Below are positions 34,294 through 43,986 of a DNA stretch of 64,000 nucleotides, in pieces. The DNA is taken from the NCBI GenBank assembly GCA_963727495.1, contig CAVSGQ010000010.1, positions 1 through 64,000 of the forward strand, read 5' to 3'. The notes under the pieces were generated by a model. The model was not told where the DNA came from. It did no database searches and worked only from the letters and a program-made list of their open reading frames with translations. A program made the translations under genes and the position numbers. The stretch comes from Actinophytocola sp963727495. GTDB taxonomy: Bacteria > Actinomycetota > Actinomycetes > Mycobacteriales > Pseudonocardiaceae. Numbering within the stretch: position 1 is the first letter of the stretch; every line of letters begins with the position of its first letter.

Positions 34294-35715
34294 TCAGCGG
34301 GTGTACTTGGTGATGGAGTCGTCGTCGCGGACCTTCTTGGCCTCCGCCTCGCAGCCGTCGACGAACTCGTCCACCGTCTTGCGGCCGGTGAGCAGCTCAC
34401 CGAGCAGCGCGTTGATGCCCGGGTTCCACATGTCGTGGTACCACTCCTGGTACATCCAGCCGATCACGTTGTCGCCGGCGGCCTTGAGCGCAGCCTGCGC
34501 GGAGGTGAGCCCCGGCGCCAGCTGGACGCCGTCGGACGCGCCCTTGACCACGGTCAGGCTGGACACCTGCTCGGTGAAGCCCTTCGCGCCCTCCTGGGAG
34601 AGCATGATCCGCATGTACTCCAGGCCGCCGCGCGGGTTCTTCGCCTGCTTGGGCACGATGTAGGGCTCGCCCGGCACCGCGTACAGCGTCTCCTTGGGCA
34701 TCTTCGCGTCGCTGGACAGCAGCGGCTCGGGCATCACCGCGAACTCGAAGCCGTCCGGCGTGACGTCCTTCTGCTCGTTCTCCAGCCAGGAGCCGCACGG
34801 CACGATCGCGGCCTTGCCGGCGCTCCACTGGCCCTGCGCCTGGATGTGGTCCATGCCCTCGGTGCCGGGCAGGATGAACCCCTTCGTGTGCAGGCTGGCC
34901 AGTGCGGCGGCGGACTCCTTGACCGCGTCGTGCTTCCAGGCGCCCTCCTTGAGGTTGTCGATGTCGACGAGGATCTCCGGGCCGGCCAGCTTGGCCGCCA
35001 TGGTGAGCAGCGGCCAGCTCATGTACCGGGCGTGGATGCCCTGGTAGGTCCACGGGGCGATGCCGGCCTTCTTGATCTCCGTGCAGAGCGACATCATGTC
35101 GTCCCAGGTGGTCGGCGGCTCCCACCCGTTCTTGTCGAACAGCGCCTTGTTGTACCAGAGCCCGAAGACCGTCAGCGCCATGTTCAGCACGAACGGCTTG
35201 TCGCCGAACGTGCCGTGCTCGACCGCGCCGGGCACGAGCGTGTCGCGGACCTTCACGTCCGGGTCGTCCCAGCTCGGCGCGTCGTAGAGGTCGCTGAGCT
35301 CGTAGAGCTGACCGTCGGAGACCAGCTGGCCGAGCGGGATCTGGCCGTCGCCGGAGTCGTTGACGAAGTCCGGCGGGTTGCCGCCGACGAAGCGGGACTG
35401 CAGGGCGCCCGCGATGTCGACCTCGGCCTTGTGGTTGATCTTCGCCTTCGGGTACTTCTTGTGGTAGATCGGCTCGTGCACGTCGGTCGCGTACTTGTCG
35501 CCGAAGCCGCCGTTGAAGATGTAGATCTCGATCGGTGCGTCCGTCGGCACGCCCAGCGGGTTGTCCGCGGAGGTCTCCCCCTCGGTCGCCTCCTGGCCAC
35601 CACCTGAGGTGGCACAACCGACCAACGCACCGGAGCCCGGCAACACCAGCGCGCCCGTGGCGAGGGCGCCGCGCAGGAACGTTCTCCTGCTCCACTCCGA
35701 CGAAAACCTGGTCAT
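34294..35715 (-). CDS. ngcE: Sugar-binding lipoprotein, N-acetylglucosamine/diacetylchitobiose type (NgcE-like)
   Basis: 473 residues. The N-terminus combines a Tat-like SRRTFLRGALATGALVLPG with lipobox LVGC (Cys near residue 34), so it is an exported lipoprotein. The solute-binding fold shows GLWYNKALFDKNGWEPP and the distinctive WSAGKAAIVPCGSWLENEQK segment of NgcE-type proteins. It captures amino sugars for the two permeases. The dre-like site 61-76 bases upstream suggests DasR repression relieved by glucosamine-6-phosphate. Confidence 0.85.
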   Translation of the reverse strand: MTRFSSEWSRRTFLRGALATGALVLPGSGALVGCATSGGGQEATEGETSADNPLGVPTDAPIEIYIFNGGFGDKYATDVHEPIYHKKYPKAKINHKAEVDIAGALQSRFVGGNPPDFVNDSGDGQIPLGQLVSDGQLYELSDLYDAPSWDDPDVKVRDTLVPGAVEHGTFGDKPFVLNMALTVFGLWYNKALFDKNGWEPPTTWDDMMSLCTEIKKAGIAPWTYQGIHARYMSWPLLTMAAKLAGPEILVDIDNLKEGAWKHDAVKESAAALASLHTKGFILPGTEGMDHIQAQGQWSAGKAAIVPCGSWLENEQKDVTPDGFEFAVMPEPLLSSDAKMPKETLYAVPGEPYIVPKQAKNPRGGLEYMRIMLSQEGAKGFTEQVSSLTVVKGASDGVQLAPGLTSAQAALKAAGDNVIGWMYQEWYHDMWNPGINALLGELLTGRKTVDEFVDGCEAEAKKVRDDDSITKYTR

Positions 35716-35775
35716 GCTTGCTCCTCGTGTCCTCGCGTGTTCGCCCCGCTACCCGGCAGGGTGACACATTATCGC

Positions 35776-35791
35776 CCTGGTCTATACCTTC
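35776..35791. promoter_or_regulatory. DasR-responsive element (dre)-like operator
   Basis: CCTGGTCTATACCTTC resembles the DasR consensus A(C/G)TGGTCTAGACCA(C/G)T, with the palindromic core TGGTCTATACC at 35778-35788. It lies between the divergent ngcE-like and anmK genes. On the reverse strand the core overlaps a -10-like TATAGA (35786-35781) preceded by TTGAGT, so binding could block the transporter promoter. Confidence 0.6.
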
Positions 35792-35883
35792 TACGGGGAA
35801 TACTCAACAGCTCACGGCATCGATTTGGTCAAGAAGTAACGAGCCGTCTTGCGCGCCCCCGCGCGACTGGATAGCCAGGTCCC

Positions 35884-37086
35884 GTGACTTCGTGCCGGGT
35901 GATCGGGCTGCTGTCCGGAACGTCCATGGACGGTGTGGACGTGGCGGTGGCCGAGCTGCGCTTGACCGACGAGACCATCGACCTCGTCCCCCACGGGCAC
36001 GCGGAGGTGCCCTTCCCCGCCGCGCTGCGCGACTCACTGCTGGCCGCCCTGCCGCCGCACGGCTGCACGGCCGAGCAACTGTGCCGGCTCGACACCGAGG
36101 TCGGCCAGGCGTTCGCGAACGCCGCCGCCGGCGCGCTCGGCGACATCGCCGGCGGCCGGGCCGACCTCGTCGCCTCGCTCGGCCAGACGCTCTACCACTG
36201 GGTGGACGGCGGCCGGGCCCTCGGCACCCTGCAGGTCGGCCAGCCGGCCTGGATCGCCGAGGCGACCGGCCTGCCGGTGGTGGCCGACCTGCGGGTCCGC
36301 GACGTCGCGGCCGGCGGGCACGGTGCGCCGCTCGCGAGCGTGCTCGACCGGCTCTGGCTGCGCGAGCTCGCCGGCGGCGGCGCGGTGGCCGGGCTGAACC
36401 TCGGCGGGATCGCCACCATCACCGTCGTCGCACCGGAGGCCGCCACGCTCGCGTTCGACACCGGGCCGGGCAACGCCCTGCTCGACTCGGCCGCCCGGAT
36501 GATCTCGGGCGGCGCCTGGCAGCAGGACGTCGACGGCGACCTGGCCGCGCAGGGCGGCAACCGGGAGGACCTGCTGGAGGTGCTGCTGGCCGACCCGTAC
36601 TACGCGGCCCCGCCACCGAAGTCGACCGGCAAGGAGCACTTCCACACCGGCTACCTGCGCACCGCGCTGGACCAGGTGCCCCGGGTGAGCGGTCCCGACC
36701 TGCTGGCCACGCTGGTCGAGCTGACCGCCACCACGATCGCGGACGCCTGCCGCGCGCACGCGGTCACCCGGGTCGTCGCCTCCGGCGGCGGCACGCGCAA
36801 CCCGACGCTGATGAAGGCACTCACCCGGATGCTCGCGCCGGCCACGCTCGCCGGCAGCGACGAGCTGGGCCTGCCGGGAAAGGCGAAGGAGGCCTACCTG
36901 ACCGCCCTGCTCGGCTTCCTGACCTGGCTCGGCATCCCGGCGACCGCGCCGAGCGCCACCGGCGCGCGCGGCCCACGGCTGCTCGGCAGCATCACGCCTG
37001 GCGGCACGGCCCTGCGGCTGCCCGAGCCCGCCACCTCCACCGTCACCCGGCTGCGGGTGACCCAGCCGGCGATCGGCGGGCGGTGA
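35884..37086 (+). CDS. anmK: Anhydro-N-acetylmuramic acid kinase
   Basis: 400 residues, ASKHA-fold kinase. Phosphate motifs VIGLLSGTSMDGVDVAV at the N-terminus, SLGQTLYHW, LNLGGIATITVV, FDTGPGNALLD and VVASGGGTRNPTLM are intact. It phosphorylates and opens 1,6-anhydroMurNAc from peptidoglycan turnover to MurNAc-6-P. Divergent from the amino-sugar transporter, forming a wall-recycling/chitin-sugar unit. GTG 35884 start. Confidence 0.94.
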   Translation: MTSCRVIGLLSGTSMDGVDVAVAELRLTDETIDLVPHGHAEVPFPAALRDSLLAALPPHGCTAEQLCRLDTEVGQAFANAAAGALGDIAGGRADLVASLGQTLYHWVDGGRALGTLQVGQPAWIAEATGLPVVADLRVRDVAAGGHGAPLASVLDRLWLRELAGGGAVAGLNLGGIATITVVAPEAATLAFDTGPGNALLDSAARMISGGAWQQDVDGDLAAQGGNREDLLEVLLADPYYAAPPPKSTGKEHFHTGYLRTALDQVPRVSGPDLLATLVELTATTIADACRAHAVTRVVASGGGTRNPTLMKALTRMLAPATLAGSDELGLPGKAKEAYLTALLGFLTWLGIPATAPSATGARGPRLLGSITPGGTALRLPEPATSTVTRLRVTQPAIGGR

Positions 37087-37111
37087 GCGACCCGGCCCGA
37101 GCCGGCGTAGG

Positions 37112-38086
37112 TCACGGCGACGGCCGGGTGAGGTCCAGGCCGGCCGGCTGGTGGCCGGTCTTGGTGTAGTTGACCAGCTCCAGCGCGAGGGCGAAGCCGA
37201 GCGCGGTGAACATCCGCTCGGAGGCGTCGTTGCCCAGCCGGATCAGCGCGGCGGCCCGGTTGCGGGCGCCCGCGCGGCGGGCCAGCTCGGACAGCAGCCT
37301 GCGCACGAGCAGCCGGCCGGCGCCGAGCGAGCGGTACGCCGGGTCGACGCCGACGACGTCGACGTAGTACTCCTCGGCCTGCGGGTAGCCGGCGGCGAAC
37401 CCGAGGAGCACGCCGCCGGTGCCGAGCAGCACGACCACGGTGTGCTCGGTGTCGCCGGAGACCAGCCGGGCGCCCGGGGTCGGGGCGTGCGGGAAGCAAC
37501 GGTCGTGCAGCGCGGCGACCGCGGCACGGACCGCGGGGTCGTCGGGCAGCGGGCACACCCGGTCGTCGGCGGGCGGGATCTCGTCCGCGGCGTGCACGAG
37601 CAGCGCCCGCAGCCCGGCGCCGGTGAGGGTGAACAGCCGCGTCGTGGTGTGCGCGAGCACGTCGTGCCGCGCGGCGAAGTCCGCGAGCAGCCGGTTGCGG
37701 CGGTGGCCGAACAGGTCGAGCCGGGTCACCGCGGCCATCCGGGGCAGCCGGGCGGCGAGGTCGAACAGGGCGTCCGCGGTGGCCTGCCACAGCTGGCCGG
37801 CCGCGGGGTGGTTCGCGGGCACGTCGACGAACGGCCCGTACAGGTAGGCACGGTGCTGCTCGTGGTCGGCCTCGACGCTGAGCACCCCACGCAGCCGGCC
37901 GTTGCGGTCGGTGGCCACGACGGCGCCGGAGACCCAGTCGGGACGCAGGCCGGCGAGCTCCTCGGCCACCTCCTCGACGGTGTCTCCGTGGAACGCGATG
38001 AGGTGTGCCGGGTCGGCCTGCAGGCGTGCGATCAAGGCGATCACGTCGTCCAGGTCGGCCGGCGTCGCGGGTCGAACTTCGTACAT
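37112..38086 (-). CDS. GNAT N-acetyltransferase with two tandem GNAT domains
   Basis: 324 residues. First GNAT-like half begins YEVRPATPADLDDVIALIARL; the second (residues ~175-310) is the canonical one with YYVDVVGVDPAYRSLGAGRL, the acetyl-CoA motif A, and NDASERMFTALGF. The architecture resembles mycothiol synthase-type double GNATs, but the acceptor is unknown. It converges with anmK, 25 bases apart. ATG 38086. Confidence 0.85.
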   Translation of the reverse strand: MYEVRPATPADLDDVIALIARLQADPAHLIAFHGDTVEEVAEELAGLRPDWVSGAVVATDRNGRLRGVLSVEADHEQHRAYLYGPFVDVPANHPAAGQLWQATADALFDLAARLPRMAAVTRLDLFGHRRNRLLADFAARHDVLAHTTTRLFTLTGAGLRALLVHAADEIPPADDRVCPLPDDPAVRAAVAALHDRCFPHAPTPGARLVSGDTEHTVVVLLGTGGVLLGFAAGYPQAEEYYVDVVGVDPAYRSLGAGRLLVRRLLSELARRAGARNRAAALIRLGNDASERMFTALGFALALELVNYTKTGHQPAGLDLTRPSP

Positions 38087-38129
38087 ATCGGAAGCTTGAA
38101 CGCCTCAGGGTGATCGGCGCGAGCGGATT

Positions 38130-38147
38130 ACTGCCCTTACGGGCAGT
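38130..38147 (+). other. Short perfect hairpin in the GNAT/membrane-protein intergenic region
   Basis: ACTGCCC-TTAC-GGGCAGT is a seven-base-pair perfect inverted repeat with a four-base loop, in the 195-base region 38087-38281 between divergent genes. It may be part of the 5' leader of either gene. No T-run follows. Confidence 0.4.
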
Positions 38148-38281
38148 GTTGGCCTACCTACCGGACAGGTCGATGCGCTTCCGTTACTTCCACGATCGAG
38201 TGATCCCCCATACTTCTCTCACCTGCGGGGGTAGTGTGCCTCCACCCAATCGAGTGAAATCAGAACGAAAGGCCGCACTCA

Positions 38282-38749
38282 ATGGCTGAATTCGATGTCA
38301 AGCGGGTCACCCCGCTTGAATGGGCGGGCATCGGCGCCGGCCTGCTCGCGTTCATTGTTAGTTTCTTTCCGTGGGTCTCCGTCAACTTCGGCAACGAGCT
38401 CGGGGACCTGGTCGGATTCGACACCAGCGTGAGCGGGAGCGCCTGGGACGCTGGCTTCCTCGCCTGGTTCTCGGTCCTGTTGCTGGTCGCGGTCGCGGTC
38501 GTCGTGGTGCTTCCGCACTTCGGCACCCAGGTGCCGCAGCGGTCCGTCATCTGGATGTCCGCGGCGGGTGCCGCGTTCCTGTTCATCCTGCTTCGCTGGC
38601 TGACCTACGACTCGGTGCTGGACCCGGGCTGGGGGCTCTTCGTGGGGATGATCCTCGCCCTCGCGTCCGCCGTCGCTGGTTTCCTCGTGTTCCGCGCGTC
38701 GGCGAACCCGAACCCGACCCCGCAGGCCGGCACGGCCTACGGCGCCTGA
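38282..38749 (+). CDS. Small four-helix membrane protein of unknown function
   Basis: 155 residues starting MAEFDVKRVTPLEWAG. Four hydrophobic helices: residues ~15-35, 60-80, 95-113 and 120-140. There is no signal peptide cleavage site and no known domain; the short C-terminus is Pro/Asn-rich. It is monocistronic, ending 6 bases before a strong bidirectional terminator. GC content and codon choice look native. Confidence 0.85.
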   Translation: MAEFDVKRVTPLEWAGIGAGLLAFIVSFFPWVSVNFGNELGDLVGFDTSVSGSAWDAGFLAWFSVLLLVAVAVVVVLPHFGTQVPQRSVIWMSAAGAAFLFILLRWLTYDSVLDPGWGLFVGMILALASAVAGFLVFRASANPNPTPQAGTAYGA

Positions 38750-38754
38750 TCCGT

Positions 38755-38808
38755 CACACAGCGAACGGCCCCCTTCGCCGGTGAGCGAAGGGGGCCGTTC
38801 GCTGTGTG
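38755..38808. terminator. Bidirectional intrinsic-type terminator hairpin
   Basis: Perfect 24-base-pair inverted repeat (38755-38778 with 38785-38808) around a six-base loop CGGTGA. The stem contains GCGAACGGCCCCC and its complement. It sits between the converging membrane-protein and smc genes. Lack of a long T-run is usual for high-GC actinobacteria. Confidence 0.85.
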
Positions 38809-38822
38809 TGGTCAACACAGAG

Positions 38823-41800
38823 TCAGGCGGGCGCGGGTTCGGGCTCCGGTTCCTTCTCCCGGCCGTGCAGGCGCTGCGAGATCACCTGGGTGATCCCGTC
38901 GCCGCGCATGCTGACGCCGTAGAGCGCGTCGGCGATGTCCATGGTCGGCTTCTGGTGGGTGATGATCAGCAGCTGGGAGGTCGTGCGCAGCTCCTCCAGC
39001 AGCCCGATCAGCCGGCGCATGTTGACGTCGTCGAGCGCCGCCTCCACCTCGTCGAGCACGTAGAACGGCGAGGGCCGGGCCCGGAAGATCGCCACCAGCA
39101 TGGCCACCGCCACCAGGGACTTCTCCCCGCCGGACAGCAGCGAGAGCCGCTTGATCTTCTTGCCCGGCGGGCGCGCCTCGACGTCCACACCGGTGGTCAG
39201 CAGGTCCTCCGGCTCGGTGAGGATCAGCCGTCCCTCACCGCCCGGGAACAGCGTCGCGAACACGGTCTGAAACTCGCGCGCCACGTCCTCGTAGGCCGAG
39301 GTGAACACCTCGAGGATCTTGTCGTCGACCTCCTTGACCACGGTCAGCAGGTCGCGCCGGGTCGCCTTGAGATCCTCCAGCTGCGTGGACAGGAACTTGT
39401 ACCGCTCCTCCAGCGCCGCGAACTCCTCCAGCGCCAGCGGGTTCACCTTGCCCAGCAACGTCAGGTCGCGCTCGGCGCGCTTGGCCCGCCGCGCCTGGGT
39501 GTCCCGGTCGTACGGGATCGGCTGCGGCGCGACGACGGTCTCGCCGCGCTCCTTGGCCGCCTCGTACTCGGCCATCTCGACCGGGCTCGGCGGCACCGGC
39601 ACGGTCGGGCCGTACTCGGCGACCAGGTCCTCCAGCCCGATGCCGAAGCTCTCCGCGATCTTCGTCTCCAGCTGCTCGAGGCGCATCCGCTGCTCGGCGC
39701 GCAGCACCTCGTCGCGGTGCACCGCGTCGGTCAGCTTCTCCAGCTCGTTGGACAGCTCGCGCACCCGGTTGCGGACCTCCAGCAGCACCCGCTCGCGGTC
39801 GTGCCGCTCGGCCTGCACGGTGTCCCGCTCGGCCGCGGCGGCCCGCAGCGACGCGGCGATGCGCTCCAGCGCCAGCTCGCCGCCGCGCACGACCGACCGC
39901 GCGACCTCGGCACCCCGGGCCCGCGCGGCCATCGCCCGCGCGGCCCGCTCGCGGGCCTCCCGCTCGGCACGTGCGGCGCGGCGCAGCTCGTCGGCCTTGC
40001 CGTGCAGCGCGCGGTGCCGCTCCTCGGCGGTCCGCAGCGCCAGCCGGGCGTCCATCTCCTGCTGCCGCGACGCGGTCAGCGACGCGGACGCCTCGTCGCG
40101 CGCCGCTGTGTCCGGCTCGTCGTCCATCGGCGCTTCCTCGGCGACGACCAGGCGCTCCTCCAGCTCGGCGAGCTTGCTCAGCGCCTCCTCGCGAGCCTGC
40201 TCGACCTTGGCCCGCTGGTTCGCCACCCGCTCCGCGTCGGCCTGTGCCGAGCGCACCGCCTGCCGCATCCGGCTGAGCCGCTCGGCGGAGCGGGCCGCCC
40301 GCACCTTCGCCTCGTTGCGTGCCTCCCGCGCGGTGGCGACGTCGGCCGCCCGCGCCCGCTGCTCGGCCTGCGCGCCGGCCAGCGCGGCCGCGGCCCGCTC
40401 GGCGGCGGCCTCGCTCGCGGCGAGCCGCTCGTTGGCCTCGTCGACCGCGGCCTGCACCTCGATCACGCTCTGCCCGCGCTCGGTGCCGCCGACCACCCAG
40501 TGCGCGCCGAACACGTCGCCTTCGGCGGTGACCGCGCGGACCTCCGGGTGCCGTGCCACGAGGTCGCGGGCCAGCCGCAGCGAGTCGACCACCGCGACCC
40601 GCTCCAGCGCGCAGAGCACCGCGTGCCGCAGCGACTCGGGCGAGCGCACCAGGTCGGCGGCCCAGCGGGCACCGGCCGGCAGCTGCGGCCAGCCCGACCG
40701 GTCGACGCTCGACCAGCCCGCGACCAGCACGCCGGCACGGCCGGCGTCGCCCGCGCGCAGCAGTTCCAGGGCGGCGACGGCGTCGTCGCCGGAGGTCACC
40801 GCGACCGCGTCGGCCACCGGGCCGAGCGCCGCGGCCAGCGCCGCCTCCGCGCCCGGCTCCACGGTCAGCAGCGCGGCCACCGACCCGAGCAGGCCCGGCA
40901 CCCGGTCGCCCGCGGCGAGCAGCGCGCCCGCGCCGTCCTTGCGGGACAGGCCGAGCGAGAGCGCGTCGACCCGGGCCTTCCACGACGCGATGTCCTTCTC
41001 CGCCCCGCGCTCGGCGGCCACCAGCTCCTCGACCCGGGCCTGGGCCGCCCGCTGGGCCTCCTCGGCCTGCGTCAACCGGTCGGCGAGGCCCGCGTCGTCG
41101 GCGTCCTCCACCCCCGACGAGGCCTGTGCCTCGGCCAGCTCGACGGCGGCCTCCTCGGCCCGCTCGGTGGCCTCGGCCAGCGTGGTGGACAACCGCTCGA
41201 TCTCCTCGGCGGTGGCGCCGGTCTTGCTGCGCAGCGCGTCGACCTGGCCGGCGAGCCGGGCGAGCCCCTCGCGGCGGTCGGCGACCGCACGCACCGCGGC
41301 CAGGTGCGCTTGCTCGGCGGCGTGCACGACCTGCTCCAGCTCGGCACGGCGCTCGGCGGTCTCGCCGAGGGCGGCGCGGGCCACCTCGACCCGCTCGGCG
41401 AGCTCGGCCTCGCGGATCGCCGTCTCCTCGGCCTCGGCCTCCAGCTCCTCGGGCTCCCGGCCGCCGCGCGGCGCCTCCACCTCGGCGGACAGGTGCCGCT
41501 CGCGCTCGACGGCCAGTCGCACGGTGCCGCGCAGCCGCTCCTCCAGGGCGGAGAGCCGGTACCAGATGTCCTGCGCGGAGGCGAGCCGCGGCGCGTCCAC
41601 GGCGAGCTGGTCCTCCAGCGCGGTCTGCTTGGCGTCGGCGACCTCCAGGGCCTGCTCGACCCCCTGGCGGCGAGCCCGGGCGGCGGCCTCGTCGGCCTGC
41701 TCCTTGGCGATCTCCGCGCGCTGGCCGACCAGGTCGTCGGCGTGCAGCCGCAGCCGGGCGTCGCGCAGCTCGGCCTGCACCGCCTGGGCCTTGCGGGCGA

Positions 41801-42432
41801 TCTCGGCCTGCTTGCCCAGCGGTTTGAGCTGGCGGCGCAGCTCAGCTGGTCAGGTCGGTGAGCCGGGTGAGGTTGGCCTGCATCGCGTCGAGCTTCCGCA
41901 GCGCCTTCTCCTTGCGCTTGCGGTGCTTGAGGACGCCGGCGGCCTCCTCGATGAACGCCCGCCGCTCCTCGGGCTTGGACTCGAGGATCTGGGCGAGCTG
42001 GCCCTGCCCGACGATGACGTGCATCTCGCGGCCGATGCCGGAGTCGCTGAGCAGCTCCTGGACGTCCATCAGCCGGCAGGTGTTGCCGTTGATCTCGTAC
42101 TCGCTCGCGCCGTCGCGGAACATCCGGCGGGTGATCGACACCTCGGTGTACTCGATCGGCAGCGAGCCGTCGGAGTTGTCGATGGTGAGGCTGACCTCGG
42201 CGCGGCCGAGCGGGGCGCGGCCGGCGGTGCCGGCGAAGATGACGTCCTCCATCTTGCCGCCGCGCAGGTCCTTCACGCCCTGGGTGCCCATCACCCAGCG
42301 CAGCGCGTCCAGCACGTTGGACTTGCCCGATCCGTTCGGGCCGACGACGCAGGTGATACCCGGTTCGAACCGCAACGTGGTGGCCGACGCGAAGGACTTG
42401 AACCCCTTGAGCGTCAGGCTCTTCAAATGCAC
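38823..42432 (-). CDS. smc: Chromosome segregation ATPase SMC (one apparent frameshift)
   Basis: About 1,202 residues. Start GTG 42432 (HLKSLTLKGFKSFA), Walker A GPNGSGKSNVLDALRW, then long coiled coils, hinge near residues 500-660 (LLGSVAALLTVEPGAEAA), second coil rich in Ala/Arg/Glu, and head part with LSGGEKSLVAVAML and Walker B FYVLDEVEAALDD. A frame change near 41845, after TRLTDLT, splits the gene; both sides are conserved, so it is probably an error. SMC condenses and segregates origins. Ends at the bidirectional terminator. Confidence 0.96.
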
Positions 42433-42493
42433 GAGACGCGTACCTCTCAGACAACCGTGAAGTGCGGTCTATCCATCGAGGATACCCGGGGGA

Positions 42494-42516
42494 CCCGCCT
42501 GATCGTGGGAGGCGGG
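42494..42516 (-). terminator. Hairpin downstream of the anti-sigma gene
   Basis: CCCGCCT (42494-42500) pairs with AGGCGGG (42510-42516) across a nine-base loop, 14 bases after the anti-sigma stop and before the smc start. Likely ends the sigma/anti-sigma transcript ahead of smc. Confidence 0.5.
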
Positions 42517-42530
42517 CGGGCCGGCGCGTG

Positions 42531-43400
42531 TCAACGGGCCGGTGCCGGGATGGTCAGCGCGACGTTGCGGTCGTCGAGCCGCAGCTCGAGTTTCTCGATC
42601 TTGCTGCGCTGGATCGAGGTGCTCGCCGGGATCTCCTCGGCGTAGTCGTGGTCGGTCCCCCACCAGCCCGCGACCTGGTGGTTGCCGTGGTGGTCGTAGA
42701 CGATCATGTAGCACTCCCGGCCCTCCGGCAGGCCGTGCACCTCGACCTGGATCTCGGTGCCCCACTCGTGGTCGAACAGCCGCGCCTCGGCGCTCGCGGA
42801 GCCGTCCGGCGTGCTGGCCGTCCAGGTGACGCCGCCGGCCTCGGACGGGCCCGCCGGCTCGCGCAGCTCGCGCCAGCCCAGCACGCCCCCGATCGCGATG
42901 ACCAGGACGACCGCGGCGGCGACCGCCACCTGCCAGTAGCGGCGGCGCCGTGGCGGGGCCGCCGGCGTGTCGGGCGGGTCGTCGGCGACCGCGCGCGGCG
43001 GCGGGACCGCCGCCCCGGGCGCCGGACCGCGCGGGCTCGGCACCGGCCCGCCGAGCTCCGGCGGGATCGGCTCGTCGGGCAGGCCGGCCTCGGACCGGAA
43101 GGGGTCGGCACGGAACAGCTCCGGGAGGCTGGTGGTCTCCGGGCGAAGGAGCTGGGTGGACAGCGGCAGCCCGGGCACCGGCGCGGTGGGGTGGGCGTCC
43201 TCGAGCGTGGTCGGCGGCAGGCCGTCGGCGAAGTCGTCGAGCGAGATCTGGTTGAGCATGCCCGGCAGCGGCGCGAGCCGGATCAGCTCGGTGCGGCAGG
43301 TGTCGCAGTCGCCGAGGTGCGCCTCGAACTCGAAGCGCTCCTGCGGGTCCAGCGCGCCGAGCAGGTACGCACCGAGCGTGACGGTGTTGGGGCAGGTCAT
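42531..43400 (-). CDS. Zinc-binding (ZAS) anti-sigma factor, membrane-anchored
   Basis: 289 residues. N-terminal anti-sigma domain with the H-x3-C-x2-C zinc motif in FEAHLGDCDTCRTEL (residues ~25-40). A Pro-rich linker leads to one membrane helix (YWQVAVAAAVVLVIAIGGVLG, residue ~160), and the outside domain ends in a beta-rich segment (GRECYMIVYDHHGNHQVAGWW) likely to sense envelope state. ATG 43400 overlaps the sigma stop (ATGA), the standard cotranslated sigma/anti-sigma design. Resembles the SigL-RslA pair of mycobacteria. Confidence 0.9.
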   Translation of the reverse strand: MTCPNTVTLGAYLLGALDPQERFEFEAHLGDCDTCRTELIRLAPLPGMLNQISLDDFADGLPPTTLEDAHPTAPVPGLPLSTQLLRPETTSLPELFRADPFRSEAGLPDEPIPPELGGPVPSPRGPAPGAAVPPPRAVADDPPDTPAAPPRRRRYWQVAVAAAVVLVIAIGGVLGWRELREPAGPSEAGGVTWTASTPDGSASAEARLFDHEWGTEIQVEVHGLPEGRECYMIVYDHHGNHQVAGWWGTDHDYAEEIPASTSIQRSKIEKLELRLDDRNVALTIPAPAR

Positions 43401-43939
43401 GGCTCGGTCACCCCCCGCTCCTCGAGCGCGTCGCGCAGCGCCCGCAGCGCGTAGAACGAGCGCGACTTGACGGTCCCGGGCGGCACCCCGAGCGAGGCCG
43501 CGGCCTCGGCGATCGTGCGCCTGCGGTAGAACAGCTCGCCGATCACCGCCCGGTGGTCCTTCGACAGCGCCCGCATCGCCTCGGCGACCTGCCAGCCCTG
43601 CAGGACGCGTTCGAAGTCGTCGGTGGGCCGCGCCCAGTCCCGTTCCATGATCGGCACCTCGTCGACCCGGGCGCCCTTCCTGCGGAAGCCGGAGACCACG
43701 AGGTTGCGGGCGACCGTGTAGAGCCACGGCCCCGCCGCCTCGGCGGTCAGTGTGCTGGCGTTGCGCCACGCCCGCAGCAAGGTCTCCTGCACGATGTCCT
43801 CGGCGTACTGATGATCCCCGCCCACCGCTCGCAGCACATAGCCGTAGAGCGGCCGTCGGTAACGGCTGTACAGCTCGCGGAGGAGCTCGTCCTCCTGGTC
43901 CGGGGTGTTCCCCACACCAAGGTCATACGCCGACGACAT
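43397..43939 (-). CDS. ECF sigma factor (SigL-like)
   Basis: 180 residues. Region 2: LYSRYRRPLYGYVLRAVGG, AEDIVQETLLRAWRN; region 4: LSKDHRAVIGELFYRRRTIAEAAASLGVPPGTVKSR-type helix-turn-helix. No extra domains. Held by the adjacent ZAS anti-sigma; released on envelope signals. Targets unknown; the nearby secreted PKD and CAP proteins are candidates. ATG 43939. Confidence 0.92.
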   Translation of the reverse strand: MSSAYDLGVGNTPDQEDELLRELYSRYRRPLYGYVLRAVGGDHQYAEDIVQETLLRAWRNASTLTAEAAGPWLYTVARNLVVSGFRRKGARVDEVPIMERDWARPTDDFERVLQGWQVAEAMRALSKDHRAVIGELFYRRRTIAEAAASLGVPPGTVKSRSFYALRALRDALEERGVTEP

Positions 43940-43986
43940 TGGTGTGGTTCAAATCGGTTTGTCCGGTGATCTCTTCGTTACCAACG

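Noticed and set aside
38087..38281. tRNA or riboswitch in this gap
   Set aside because: Only a seven-bp hairpin is present; no cloverleaf or known aptamer core.
39301..42645. Very long open frame opposite smc
   Set aside because: Antisense reading of coiled-coil codons giving Ser/Arg/Ala-rich nonsense; no known domain.
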